From Gentiana macrophylla (lineage: Eukaryota; Streptophyta; Magnoliopsida; Gentianales; Gentianaceae): 64,000 nucleotides of DNA. Within the stretch, counting starts at the first letter, position 1; every line of letters begins with the position of its first letter. The notes under the pieces were generated by a model. The model had not been told where the DNA came from. It saw only the letters and a program-made list of their open reading frames with translations, and did not search any database. Positions 11,853-24,248 of this stretch are shown in pieces. The stretch covers positions 62,001 through 126,000 of the forward strand of contig JAOBSW010000372.1 in assembly GCA_026214975.1 (NCBI GenBank), written 5' to 3'. Position numbers and translations under genes: made by a program.

Positions 11853-13641
11853 TGTTAGGTGTTGTGCCCGAAAGACAATTTGTGTAATTGTTTTTAATAA
11901 TGGATGACAGAATTTATCTCACCTTATTACTTGCTTTGTGCTTGTAAAGTAATACATTCGCTGCGCAAACCCTAAGTATATCGGTATGTAATCGCTTAAC
12001 TTTCGGTGTATGGATTACACGTGAGGATTGAGTTAGTGGTGATATACATAAGCTGTTAGTCCGTGGTGAACTTAATCGAGTTTAGGGTCTCTTGATTAAA
12101 ACACCAATAATCGCGAGAACACCTTAGAGTGTGATAGTCTTATCCGATTTATCGGTAGAGGGTACCTACGTGGGGCATTTATAAATGATGGCATTCATAT
12201 AGGATGGACCGATTTAATCTGAATTTCTCGATATAATTCCGTAATCGAGGAATCTTATTAAATCATTAGATGATCATATATGGATCAACCTTAATCTGAG
12301 GTGATCACAGTCTTTGCTTGTCTCGGGGTAGTGTTTGATGTGTTAGTTACGGTTCACTTAGATATGTGTTCCAAGCCACTTCTCATTGGCACTATCTCCC
12401 GATGAGTGAGTAGTTACGATTTTCACGAGACATGGAATCCATTCCTTCCTGCGGGAAGTAGAGAGAGCGATCCCCTTATTTGTTAGCCCTAAGAAAGTGA
12501 TCGATCCGGGAGTTCACATTTGACTAATTAGCTACTAGTCGATATGTGTACTAATTGATCATCGAGGGGTTAATGGTAAATAAGGATAAGATATTCGAGT
12601 TGGGTTCACGGAGACTTCCCACCGAGAATGGGCGATCTATGGAGGTTAATCCGTATGTAGTGATTATATCAATGGACGCTTATTCACTCTATTGGTTGAG
12701 TATAAGTATACATCTATAATCGGTAGAGTTCGATTTCGGGTTTATGGTGGCGTAATCCCGGAATTAATAATTAATGTACTTATTATGTTCGATGAATAAT
12801 TAATTATTGGAGATTCTTGGTTATAGGTTCATGGTCCCCCGATGTGGCTTCTATAATTCGGAATGATATTCTTGTTATTTGGGCCTCATTGATAATTAAT
12901 TGCATTTGGGCTAATTAATTGATATGCATGGATATTATTTAGTTGAAATTTAAATAATATAATACATGTGAAAAGACATTCTTTGTGGGCACAGTGGGCT
13001 TAGTGTGGCGCCTAATATGTCTTGGATTTTCCAAGAAATTAGTTTTCTGGATAATGACATATTGTGTAATTAGTTATTTATTTGTTAAATAATTAATTGG
13101 ATAAATAAAAGAAAATAATTTATTTATTATTTATCTCTTAACTATAATGATAATTATATTTTCTTATTATAAGATTATAATTATCTCTTATTTTTATTGG
13201 ATAATAATAATTAGAATTATCTCTTTTATTTTGTTAAACCGATTGGGTATAGGTTTTCTCTCTTGGATTTTGCCTATAAAAAGAGAGTTCTCCCCGAGCC
13301 CTCGGTGAAGATAGGGCCACGAAATTCATAAAGAAAAAAGGCTAAGGAGTTCGATCCTTAGCTCCACCCGGTTGAAGAAAAACTTAGGGTTTTTCTCTGT
13401 TGCATATCAAGGAGGTTCCAATTCCAAGAATCGGTGTCCACCAACCACCGTTTGGAGAACACATTGGAAGATCAAGGCTTCTCATCCTAAGATTAAAGCT
13501 TTTCTTCCTTACTATTGGTATGTTTTTCTTAACCCCTTGTAGTAGTTTAAGTCGTTTAATTATGTATTGTGATGTATAAGTCGTGATCCATCCGCTGCGC
13601 GTAGATCTAACTCGTTTAGATCTAAGATCCTACATCCTTCA
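11853..13641 (+). mobile_element. 5' LTR of copia B
   Basis: Starts TGTTAGGTGTTGTGCCCG and ends CATCCTTCA. A TATA box (tataaaaa) is at 13275-13282. It is very similar to the 3' LTR, and a striking share of the differences are places where the 3' LTR reads CAG or CTG and this copy reads CG or TCG. Confidence 0.9.
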
Positions 13642-13643
13642 TG

Positions 13644-13656
13644 TGGTATCAGAGCC
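13644..13656 (+). other. Primer-binding site of copia B
   Basis: TGGTATCAGAGCC two bases after the LTR; a perfect match to the iMet-type primer site TGGTATCAGAGC. Confidence 0.85.
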
Positions 13657-16600
13657 AGGTTCCACGATTTATATAGTCATAATCATAATTAAACGATTTA
13701 AAGGAGTGTAATTGCATGTAGATAAATTTTATTTATTATTTTATGCATTGATAATGATTAGTTGTTGTGGTTGAAGAGATGGATTGGGGATTGGCACTGT
13801 TTACCCGTTAGATCTATTGTAAACTCATATAAACGATTAAAATTCGTTCATATGAGTATAGGAAATTATGTAATTTATTTGTTATTGCAATTTTAATTTC
13901 CGGAAAATAGATCTGTTTAGTTTCTATTTGGTATTTTCGTTTTTGCCGTTGATTGAGCCGTTGAAACAACAATCCCTCCGGTCAGAATTAATATTAAAAG
14001 TTGATTAACAAGCCATCCAAATTTGGGCTCTATCGGAGTTCGTCTCGTTATCCGTTCGTTGCAATAAAGTGGCTGCTGTAACAGAAAAAACGCAGGATTC
14101 ACAGAAACCCTACCTGTGACTTCCTCGAATTTATGAGAGAGTTTGGACCGTTGAAACGTAAATCCAACCGGTCAAATCGATAAATACGGAGTTTTTGACG
14201 TGGTATATAAATTTCAGGTCGATCGGGATTCATCTCAATTCCCGATCGGCCTCAGGAAGTCTTTGAGACGCTGCTGTTAAAGTCAGATCCAGCAGCAAGT
14301 TGGGCGGCTCACTGGAGACAATTGACAAGTCAAAATCCGATCCAACCGTCCATATTGAAGCCCAAGGAGTGTGGAACAGATCTGGAAAGTTTCGTCGCCA
14401 TCCGATTTCGTTTGGTTTGCCGATCGTCAAATATTTTGAACATCTGCAGATTATGTTAGAAAGAAGTCAACCCTAGTTAGGGTTTTGGTTATTTATTTTC
14501 TAATAGATTAGATACGGGGGTGCCAACGGTCCATCTCGGTGTTTATTTTCCGCACTAGTATACATGTTTAGATTGTATGTGTAGAACCGGAAAATTGCCA
14601 TGACATGCATCATATCATGAATTCCACTCCATATGCATACATGTAGAAATTAATTCGAGGAATTAGTTAGGCATGTATAAAACATGCAATTAGTTTTAAT
14701 TAATTGTATGATATTAATTAGAAACTAATTAGGGTAAAAACCGAGGAACACGGGTTTTTTCAATCGTCGTGGTTGGGTGATGGATTCTCGGTGAATCCCA
14801 CTCTGCAAAAGCATAGGGAGTAAAATCCCGAAACCTCGTGGTTAAGGTGTTGGATTCTCGGTGAATTCCACCTTACCTAGACGAGATTACGTTTTTGTTC
14901 CGTAGTGTCTACGTGAAAGTTTGATGTTTAAGGATTGGATAATCACGGGCAAACATGGTTCGAAAGTGGTTTAACCACGGTTGGGTGGTCAACAGTAGCT
15001 ACGGCTTGATCGACTTCACCCTCCACGTGTGGCGTTTGCACGAAGTGCAGCAAGGTCGAGCCATCCGAAGTGCCACTACGGCTCAACGGAGCTCCCCTAG
15101 TCTTGACCCGTCCGACGGCCACATATGTTCCAACGAATAGGTCGGGTGGGCTACCCCACGTAACCAACAACATTCGGGCCTATGATTTATTGTTCCTTAA
15201 TGTAACATCAAGTCCAAAAACGTGATCAGTAAACCCACCACTTTTTCAAAATATTGAGTGGGAGCGGGAGAGGCGACAGCCGACCCCACGGCCTCTACTG
15301 TTGACACAAGCAACGTGAGAGAATGGTGACGCCTCGTGCCGGCTTTGATTTCGGCCCCCTAAGGAAGGCCTTCACCGCTATCAAAATTCAAGGCTTGGTC
15401 TCCGAAAGGATAGGATTTTGGGTACTCGCCGGTCACTTTGACCGACCCTAAGGCTGCACACTCGGGTCTACCTAAAAATCGAGACAGATGAGGTCACACA
15501 CATAAAGGGTATTTTTGGTAGTACCTTGGCTGAAAAAGGAAAGGTGATTGACGATCACAAATGAGATGTTCGACTCAATCTGATTTTCAATATTAATCGA
15601 AACCTCTTTGACCTACCCTAAGGCGGCATTGAGGCATTAGATTAAATCCTTGGAACGGTAGGATAGACTATAAGTACTTAGTTTATGTTCCTAAAATTTA
15701 TTAGTAGTGTATGATTTGAATTTATTTTCTATCAATTTTATTTACAACTGTTATACATATCTCTCTCGGGTGCTAGACTGCTAGTGTAAAATTGACTAGT
15801 AATGACTTCGTTAAAAAGTGGTAAGTAACTAGAACGTTGTACTTATTGATCTTACATGCGATTAATTTTTCGGAAGAGATATTTCTCTTGAACCTTCAAG
15901 ACTTAAGTGACGTAAATAAGTATAAAACATCTTTGTCACTCGTGTTGAACGAGAGACAACCATAGTTAGTTTGAAAGATGATTGGGACGATAAAATTCTT
16001 CTAGTGAATTTTAATTGTGTAGTGTCTACACCAGAAATTTTCTAATAGAAAAATTGGAGAACCATCGATTAAAGTGTCGCTAGTTAGACGGTATTTGGAA
16101 CCGATAAACTAGTGGGAGCTTTTATCTTATGTTTTTCTAATTTATTAGAAAAATTAGTCCCACTGGGCAACGCTTTCATTAGACATCCCACAGTTCACGA
16201 GTAGTGTCTACTCAAACGATTTTCTAGTTCAAGACTATTTAAGGAAAGTTAAGAATGGGAAAGAATGTCTATAAGTGTTAATCCTCTTAACTAAAGTTTT
16301 GAGGCTAAACCGAAATGTTAATTAAAGAAAGTATAGGATAAGGAAAGTGATTTCGGATCACTAACCAATGAATCCTTAGCAACTTTCTTAACCGAGTAAC
16401 TCGACTCGGGAGCTATGTTCTTTGGAAGAACAAGAGAGCTTTGCATTAACGATTAATAGAGTAACAATGGGCAATAATTTGGCTAGAATAGTGGGAGTGA
16501 TATAAGGAAATGAATTTGGATTCTATCCTTGAATATCACGAGAAAATTTATTTTTTCGTTTCTGATTCGTTGAAACAAATGGATTCACTTTCAACTCGAT

Positions 16601-18600
16601 ATATTGTTGCCTCATAGAAAGTGAAAATGACATTTGTAGTACGAATCCGAGACTCGGAATTTTGTTTGATAATGTCAGAACCACTAAGAAATGCTGAAAA
16701 TGTATATGTAACACGTCTTAAACTATTATAGGCGAATGGTTTCCGTATTAAGATAAACGATTCTTCAAAATCTATTAATTAGTGCATATATCCTAGAGAT
16801 AAGACCTGACGACTGGCTAAGGGTGATTCCTATCTCCCAGTCTAGGAACACTATCTCAAAAGAACAATGACTAAGTTTCCTTTCAATCGGGAGAGGGTAA
16901 TAGATTTGAAGGGGTAACATAGCTTGTTCAACATGACCTTTGGGGTCTAGTGAGAGACACAAGCTAGTGGGAGTTTTTTAGTGGTGACATTTTGTCTGAT
17001 AACTACTCGAAGCACGGTTTAGTTTATCAAAAGAATACGAGGAAGAGTCTCTGATTTTAGCAGAGAATAGAGTATTCCATGCTCAGAAATAGGCTATAGC
17101 ATAGTCTTGGGGTGATGCTCACCGCCTCCTAGTGGAATGTTTCTCATTGAGAAAGAAACCATAGACTTGCCCTATATAGTTATTGATGTACTACAATACA
17201 ATCGCTAAACTCGATTAAGATAATTGGTTGCAAAATAACGGTTAACATTATTATGTAAACCGAGAAGTCTACCTAGAAGATGCTAGTGAATTTATGGATA
17301 AGGAGTGACTTCGGTTCACACCACTTCCGTAAATGTAGGCATTTAGCATTTAATGCTTGAAGATAGGACTGGAGATTTTTGGGCATACGCTCGATTTTGA
17401 CTATTCGTGAAATGCCTTAATGAGACAGTGAAGGTTGATTATAAGATTCTTGAGATCGAATGTGACATTCAATCTGTCATAAGGCTTCGATAGAATCTAT
17501 AGTAATGTGACCTTAAACCTTGGAGTACGGTTACCCAAAGGTAGTTACTATCTGATTTAATCAGATCACGTCCAATATCGGTTGTTGGTGATTACACTAA
17601 TAAATACTACTAGATCAGAATGTCAATCCACCCAAAACACAGTGGGAGTATGGTTTAACCGTTGACCCATTGTGGTTTTGTGGACTTTATAGTCTGCTGG
17701 GGTGATTGATGACCTATAGCTCTTAGTGGGCTGTATAGGATTCTGATCATAGAGGTTGGTTTGAAAGCCTTAACCCTATGAATGGAGTTTTGATACTCCA
17801 GTTCTGTTCAGCCTCTTGTAGAACCACCTGAGTGTCTCAGGCCTAGTGGGAGCAATTGGGTCTCCACGGAAAAGAGTCGAATGAATAGGAAAGTTTAAAC
17901 TTTTCGGTAAGAAAGTCGATCGGGTATAAGGGTGATTCCACGACAAGTAGAGAGTTAACTGGACCTTGAACTCTCTCACCACTCGATCTTGCAAGATTTC
18001 GTTAAGCGAGAAAATAGGGGTGATACCCTGAGACTTTCTTGCCAAAAAAAGGATTCTGAATTCATTCGGAACAGAAGGGTCTTGGTTAGAACAAACGGCA
18101 ATGTGACTGCCGGGACTTATGTCCTTTGTGGATGTAAGAGAACCTCTCGGTCATTAAAAGTCGCATGTTTTAAAATATGTGGACTTGACCAGAATATTGA
18201 TAAGTCTTTTGTAGACTGGGTATCAATATTGGTAAAATAGTAGTATTAGTGTTCGCGAAAGATAACATAGAAACGGTTGGAAACAACATGTGTGTGCTAT
18301 CTGAAGTCGGAAAACTGACAGACCAAGATTCTCTGGATGAGAGAATTGGACTATATTCTAAGAATCTGATTCGGTCGGATTCACGAGAATGAGTCATTGG
18401 CTATCCCACCTATCTTATTGAATAAGATGATCATGCATATACGTATGCAACATTCATTGAGAGTAGTCCTACCCTACCTCTCAGGAATGATTCTCCAAAT
18501 CTTTGGATAAAGAGAAAATAGGATAGAGTCTCTCTGGGATAAGGGCAAGTCAGCTTAACACGAGTCAATTGCAATAGAATCTTGGATTTGAGCAATAAGT
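13657..18600 (+). mobile_element. Eroded interior of copia B (gag and most of pol)
   Basis: This should hold gag, protease, integrase and RT, but no frame stays open beyond about 90 codons and I cannot read a gag or integrase motif. The overlapping ORFs near 14943-15173, 16523-16962 and 17776-18240 look like chance. The tgggag words recur on the plus strand. Confidence 0.6.
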
Positions 18601-19030
18601 AGCGGTTTAGTACGTCCTCAAGTATCTTTAGAGAAAGAGGAATCATATGATTGTATATTCAGGTGCAAACTTGAATATGGTTGACTACACTGATTCTGAC
18701 TTGTAGTCAGATTAAGGATGATCATTAAGTTGATCTCGGGCTCAGTGTTTACTCATAGTGCTTAGAATTTCCTTTTTGGTCTGGGAGTAATTCCAGGTCT
18801 GATAAGCCGATATCACTTCATTGTGAAAATAGTGAAGAGATAGCTTAGAAGGATTTTCTCAGTCACTAGAGGTCAAAAGCATATTGAGAGAGAGTACCGC
18901 CTGATTAGATGGACCGGCGACGTTTCGATCCTAAAGATCGTCTTGAGCCGACAACCTAACTGATCAGTGTACCAAGTCGAGTGCTTGGAGGGTACGGCAT
19001 TGAGGGATATATCTCATCTGCTTTTAGAGC
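18601..19030 (+). pseudogene. RT/RNase H remnant of copia B
   Basis: With stops and frame changes ignored, 18601-18706 reads a copia RT-to-RNase H stretch ending YSGANLNMVDYTDSDL; the DSD matches the first RNase H aspartate region. Further on, about 18880-18930 reads SKHIERKYRLIRWTGDVSI, the C-terminal RNase H signature of copia elements (family pattern KHIERKYHLIRE). In-frame stops are numerous. It confirms both the plus orientation and the copia class. Confidence 0.7.
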
Positions 19031-19100
19031 AAGTGGGAGAGTGTTGTGAATAAGATGAGAATGGGTGTGCTCTAAAAACAATCGTTGCTTGTCATTTCGT

Positions 19101-19113
19101 GCAAGTGGGAGAT
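19101..19113 (+). other. Polypurine tract of copia B
   Basis: gcaagtgggagat immediately before the 3' LTR start TGTTAGG. Confidence 0.85.
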
Positions 19114-20888
19114 TGTTAGGTGTAGTGCCCGAAAGACAATTTGTGTAATTGTTTTTAATAATTGATGACAAAATTTATCTCAACTTATTACTTGCTTTGT
19201 GCTTGTAAAGTAATACACTGCTGCAAACCCTAATTATATCAGTATGTAACCGCTTAACTCAGTGTATGGATTACACGTGAGGATTGAGTTAGTGGTGATA
19301 TACTTAAAGCTGTTAGTCCGTGGTGAACTTAATCGAGTTTAGGGTCTCTTGATTAAAACACCAATAATGCGCCTGAACACCTTAGGTGTGATAGTCTTAT
19401 CCGGACTGTCGGTAGAGGGTACTACGTGGGGCATTTATATATGATGGCATTCATATAGGATGGACCGATTTAATCTGAATTTCGATATAATTCCGTAATC
19501 GAGGAATCTTATTAAATCATTAGATGATCATATACGGATCAACCTTAATCCTGAGGTGATCACGAGTCTTTGCTTGTCTCGGGTAGTGTTTGATGTGTTA
19601 GTTACGGTTCACTTAGATATGTGTTCCAAGCCACTTCTCATTGGCACTATCTCCGATGAGTGAGTAGTTACGATTTTCACGAGACATGGAATCCATTCCT
19701 TTCAAGGGAAGTAGAGAGACAGATCCCCTTATTTGTTAGCCCTAAGAAAGTGATCGATCCCGGGAGTTCACATTTGACTAATTAGCTATTAATCAGATAT
19801 GTGCACTAATTGATCATCAGGGGGTTAATGGTAAATAAGGATAAGATATTCTGAGTTGGGTTCACGGAGACTTCCCACTCAGAATGGACAGTCTATTGAG
19901 GGTTAATCCGTATGTAGTGATTATATCAATGGACGCTTATTCACTCTATGGGTTGAGTATAAGTATACATCTATAATCGAAAGAGTTCAGTTTCGGGTTT
20001 ATGGTGGCGTAATCCCGGAATTAATAATTAATGTACTTATTATGTTCGATGAATAATTAATTATTGGAGCTACTAGTTATAGGTCCATGGTCCCCGATGT
20101 GGCTTCTATAATTCGGAATGATATTCTTGTTATTTGGGCCTCAGTGATAATTAATTGGCTGGGCTAATTAATTGATATGCATGGATATTATTTAGTTGGG
20201 CTAAATAATATAATACTGTGAAAAAAGTTATTCTTTGTGGGCACAGTGGGCTTAGTGTGGCGCCAATATGTCTTGGATTTTCCAAGAAATTAGTTTTCCT
20301 GGATAATGACATATTGTGTAATTAGTTATTTATTTGTTAAATAATTAATTGGATAAATAAAAGAAAATAATTTATTTATTATTTATCTCTTAACTATAAG
20401 GATAATTATATTTTCTTATTATAAGATTATAATTATCTCTTATTTTTATTGGATAATAATGATTAGAATTATCTCTTTTATTTTGTTAAACCGATTGGGT
20501 ATAGGTTTTATCTCTTGGATTTTGCCTATAAAAAGAGAGTTCTCCCCGAGCCCTAGGTGAAGATAGGGCCACGAAATTCATAAAGAAGCTAAGGAGTTCG
20601 ATCCTTAGCTCCACCCGGTTGGAGAAAAACTTAGGGTTTTTCTCTGTTGCATGTCAAGGAGGTTCTAATTCCAAGAATCGGTGTCCACCAACCACCGTTT
20701 GGAGAACACATTGGAAGATCAAGGCTTCTCATCCTAAGATTAAAGCTTTTCTTCCTTACTATTGGTATGTTTTTCTTAACCCCTTGTAGTAGTTTAAGTC
20801 CTTTAATTATGTATTGTGATGTATAAGTCGTGATCCATCCGCTGCGCGTAGATCGAACTCGTTTAGATCTAAGATCCTACATCCTTCA
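19114..20888 (+). mobile_element. 3' LTR of copia B
   Basis: 1,775 bp, TGTTAGGTGTAGTGCCCG to CATCCTTCA, with a TATA box at 20527-20534. Followed by the right target duplication GTAAC at 20889-20893 and then by the rest of the TIR-element arm. Confidence 0.9.
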
Positions 20889-20893
20889 GTAAC

Positions 20894-21095
20894 CCCTACA
20901 GGACACTTGGGTAACCGAGAGTATTGTAAATACACCGAAAAAGATTGAGAAACCCGGACTTTACGTCCTAGGTCTCGAAATGATAACCAAGGCGTAAATA
21001 TATCAAAATACAACCAAATGTCTCTAAAAACATATAAAATAAGGTATAAATGGGGTATAATCACATAGTAAATGATAGCCAATTTGACTCTCATC
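20894..21095 (-). repeat. Right inverted-repeat arm, outer part
   Basis: Reverse complement of 9976-10177, including the terminal atgatagcc...ctcatc. Immediately after 21095 the gag of element A resumes. Confidence 0.8.
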
Positions 21096-22514
21096 AGATT
21101 GAAAAACTTCCAAAGAACTATGAGAAAGATTGCAACTTATCTGTGCAGGCACTGATGCAATAAAAAAGAACAAGATCAGTGTGGCCAAGCAAAAGTATCA
21201 AGAGTTCATGATGAAATCAAATGAGACCATTGAACAGATGGAATCTAGGTTCAATGCAATTTTGGATGAACTGACCCTGCTGAATGTTGTTTATACAAAA
21301 GAAGAGATCAACACTAGGATTCTCAAAGCCTTACCTGCAAAAGAAGTCTGGGAAATGAAGGTTACTGCTATGGAGGATTCTAGGAGACTATATGAGGAAG
21401 ACACCTTCAAATTGTTCTATTATCTCAAAGCTTGTGAATTCATCAAGGATCTTGTTGCAAGTGCTGAGAAAGAAGCAACAAAGACAACAACATAGGCTGC
21501 CACTCATAAAGAAGAATCATCAAGTGTTCAAGATGATATTCAAGATGAAATGCAAGAACATATAGCCCTACTGACTAAAAGGATAAGAATGTTGACATTT
21601 GGAAAAGCATCACCAAAGAGCTATGGCAAGAAACCAAGTGAGAAAAATGAAGAATCAAAGAAGGATCATGACTCTCTGTGCTTTAATTGCAAGAAATCTG
21701 TACACTTGAAACCTGATTGTCCTGAGTTAAAACAAAAGAAGGATCATGACTACCTATGCTTTAACTATAAAAATCCTGGACATTGAATTGACTATCCAGA
21801 CCTGCTGAAGAACAAAGGTCAGCAGAAGAGACCTGGTAGAAAAGCATTGGTTGCTGATGATGAATCTAGTTATGAAGTGAAATCTGAAAAATGAATGAAT
21901 CAGATGACACTGCTCTCGTATCACATATAGATGATTATGCTTTCATGGCTCATATGGATGAAACAAATGAGGTATATAATTCTGTATCTATTAACACTCT
22001 TGCTAAAAGTGAATGTGAGTCTACTGGTGGTTCCAATCCAAACGTTTCTGACATGGATGAACCTCTAGATTCCTTCCTTAATCAACTGAGGATAATACAA
22101 TCTGGTTATGAGATTGTGAAGGTAGAAAGAGAAACACTTCAAGCAGAAATCTAATGATTGAATGCTGAATTAAGAATTCTTAAAGGCAAGGAAAAGGATT
22201 ATGAACAGAATCAGTATAAGTCTACTGCACCAGTAGTGGCAACTGAATCCGTTGCACAATCAAGTTCCACAACTGCATTCAAATCTGCGAAGCCTTATGG
22301 TGATAGAACATGCCTTGGATTTGACACTCAACAACCTTCTAAGGATGGATCAAGCTAGGCTGCTGAACCTAGTGCCAGCATTGGTCTTAAGTTTGTAGCT
22401 GCACATGATCCAACACCCTAAAAGGTGGCTGAGGCACTAAAGCCTACTAAGTATGTTTCCAAAAAGCAAAATCAGAAGTCCAAAAGAACAGCAGCACCTA
22501 ACAGAACGGGTACA
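21096..22514 (+). pseudogene. gag of element A, middle part with zinc knuckle
   Basis: Continues the gag interrupted at 9975. It reads ICAGTDAIKKNKISVAKQ, the NETIEQMESRFNAILDELT helix, then a CCHC zinc knuckle CFNCKKSVHLKPDC (C-x2-C-x4-H-x4-C) that binds RNA in the family. A second knuckle, CFNYKNPGH, has lost a cysteine and runs into a stop. A coiled-coil segment follows (about 22060-22200). In-frame stops at 21493 and 22356 (both TAG where the relatives have CAG) and at 21784 (TGA) break the frame. The segment is cut at 22514 by element D. Confidence 0.85.
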
Positions 22515-24222
22515 TGATGACGGTCAAATTATACCCGTAAAAGTCATCAACATTGTCCTTAAATCGAGATTAATAATATATATTTTATATTAAATCACAT
22601 GTTTATATTTATTATTTAATGTTATGTGATTTATATTATATAATTTGGTATTTATCCATTTATAAGATATAAATCGGTATTTATCCGTTTTTATTATATT
22701 TATCCGTTTTATTTAAATATGTTTTATTTTGGGATAAATATCTATTTTGCAGATTTGGATAATTTTGGAGGATAAATACAAATGAAAGAATTAAATCTCA
22801 AGATAAATCAAAAGAAATTCAAGATAAATATTGGATAAGCACGAAAAGAGGAGTAAGGCAATCCAAAGAGTGACGCCAACATGAAGGACACGCAACTTGG
22901 GAGGGGGGGGGGGGGGGGCGATCATTTTATTGAGATCAACCGGGAGTTATCTCTTATTTGTTTTGATATTTTGAAGTATATCTCTTAATTAGCTTGAACC
23001 CCAATAAATAAAGGCATGTCATACACTCCATACACACCTTAGACACTTCTCTTGAATTATAATAAAGTTCTCAGTTTTCCTTAGAGCAGTTTTTATGCAA
23101 GTTCTGAAATAATGTAAGTTCTTGTATTTATTTGTTCTTTGTTCTTTGTAATTAAGTCCCCAATTATTGTTTATCGTTTGAGGTTGTTTGTTCTTCACCG
23201 AACGATGTAGATCTAAAGATACGTTATGAGGCAGTGGGGATTCCTTGTCTATAAGGATCCAAATGCCCAGATCTGTTATCCGGTGACCTATAGATGACTT
23301 TGGTATGATCGACAACCGTGTTTTTAGTAGATCTATATAATTGCTTTATGAGTCTCTATTTTATCCGTTACGTATGTAGAAACGCTAAGATTTAGGTTTT
23401 CGCCGCGTCAATCTAGCCATGTCTTTATGGTGTGATTGTCCACCTAGAATTTCTTATCTTAGTAGATATGGCTACGGCTACGTTGCTCGTCTGTTTTAAT
23501 TAGCGTATGATTAGGAAATACCAATATAAGGCTCCTAGGCCGGCTCATGAATTGATCTTCCGGGACTTTCAAGTGAGATCTAGATGCATTCAGACGTAGG
23601 GAATTGAGCTCACCTAGTTATACGTAAATCGTAGATTAATATGAGACCGTCCAGGTAATTGTTAATGGGACAGAGACTGATGCGATCGCTTAGGAAGTAC
23701 GCCTGAACAAAGGAATGTTGCCTAGGTGAGGAATACGGTTAATATCGGCATTCCTAGTTTTGTAAGCATGCGAGTCATATGAGATGAAGGCCGAAAAACC
23801 GAAGTCACGTGATGTAGCATAGTAATCTAGATGGCCTACCCAGAGCTAGATCTAGTTTAGGGGATGACTCCCGTAGCCAATAGAAAAGAAATACGAATCG
23901 GATTAATAGTTGTCGAGTCTAGCTTAATTATATAGAATCTCTAGATCCAAAAGATAACATAATAATTGGGGAGGTTAATTACGTGTCTTTATTTGTGTTG
24001 TGTCGAGTCGTGTCGTTTATCTTTTCTTGTCTCTTGTTGGTCGTAGACCGCCTTTATGTGCTCGGCATGAAAGATTAATTGGTTATATATAAATGATCCA
24101 CAATTGGTTCTCTGTGGGATCGACCTTGATTCGCTATAGCTATACTAAGATGGACCTAGTCCTCTTGCTAGTATTGGTTTATGGTGGTCAAGTATTTTAT
24201 TATCACTTGATCTACGTCATCA
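22515..24222 (+). mobile_element. 5' LTR of element D
   Basis: TGATGA...TCATCA termini. Contains a run of 16 G at 22903-22918, where the 3' LTR has 7 G. The TATA-like site is damaged here (caataaata near 23001), while the 3' LTR keeps ctataaata. Confidence 0.85.
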
Positions 24223-24228
24223 TGTTTT

Positions 24229-24248
24229 TGGCGCCGTTTCCGGGGAAC
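24229..24248 (+). other. Primer-binding site of element D
   Basis: tggcgccgtttccggggaac. Tat and Athila group elements use TGGCGCCGTTGCCGGGGA-type sites, so the similarity places D in or near that group. Confidence 0.75.

Larger units (their letters stand above)
11853..20888 (+). mobile_element. Element B: complete but decayed Ty1-copia element
   Basis: Two LTRs of 1,789 and 1,775 bp begin TGTTAGGTGT and end CATCCTTCA. They are flanked by the exact 5 bp duplication GTAAC (11848-11852 and 20889-20893). A primer site follows the 5' LTR and a polypurine tract precedes the 3' LTR, so orientation is plus. The 5.5 kb interior has lost every long reading frame, but RT/RNase H remnants are legible at 18601-19030. 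It inserted into the right arm of the TIR element, after that element entered A. Confidence 0.9.
9976..21095. mobile_element. Long-TIR (foldback-type) DNA element, split by copia B
   Basis: Left end gatgagagtcaac and right end gttgactctcatc-like (ttgactctcatc) are reverse complements. Without the nested copia (11853-20888 plus its 5 bp TSD) the element is about 2.08 kb: two arms of about 600 bp and a loop of about 880 bp. It interrupts the gag of A at the KVKDC motif. A possible target duplication is agattg (9969-9974 and 21096-21101), so the superfamily is unclear; Mutator-like elements with long TIRs are one candidate. The loop has no transposase-like ORF, so it is non-autonomous. Confidence 0.75.

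Noticed and set aside
14943..15173. Overlapping ORFs of 61 and 76 codons on both strands inside copia B
   Set aside because: Neither has a retroelement or host motif; the GC-richer patch makes chance ORFs likely.
23019..23315. A minus-strand ORF present twice (also at 28375-28617)
   Set aside because: It lies in both LTRs of D; the repetition is explained by the LTR pair, not by a conserved gene.
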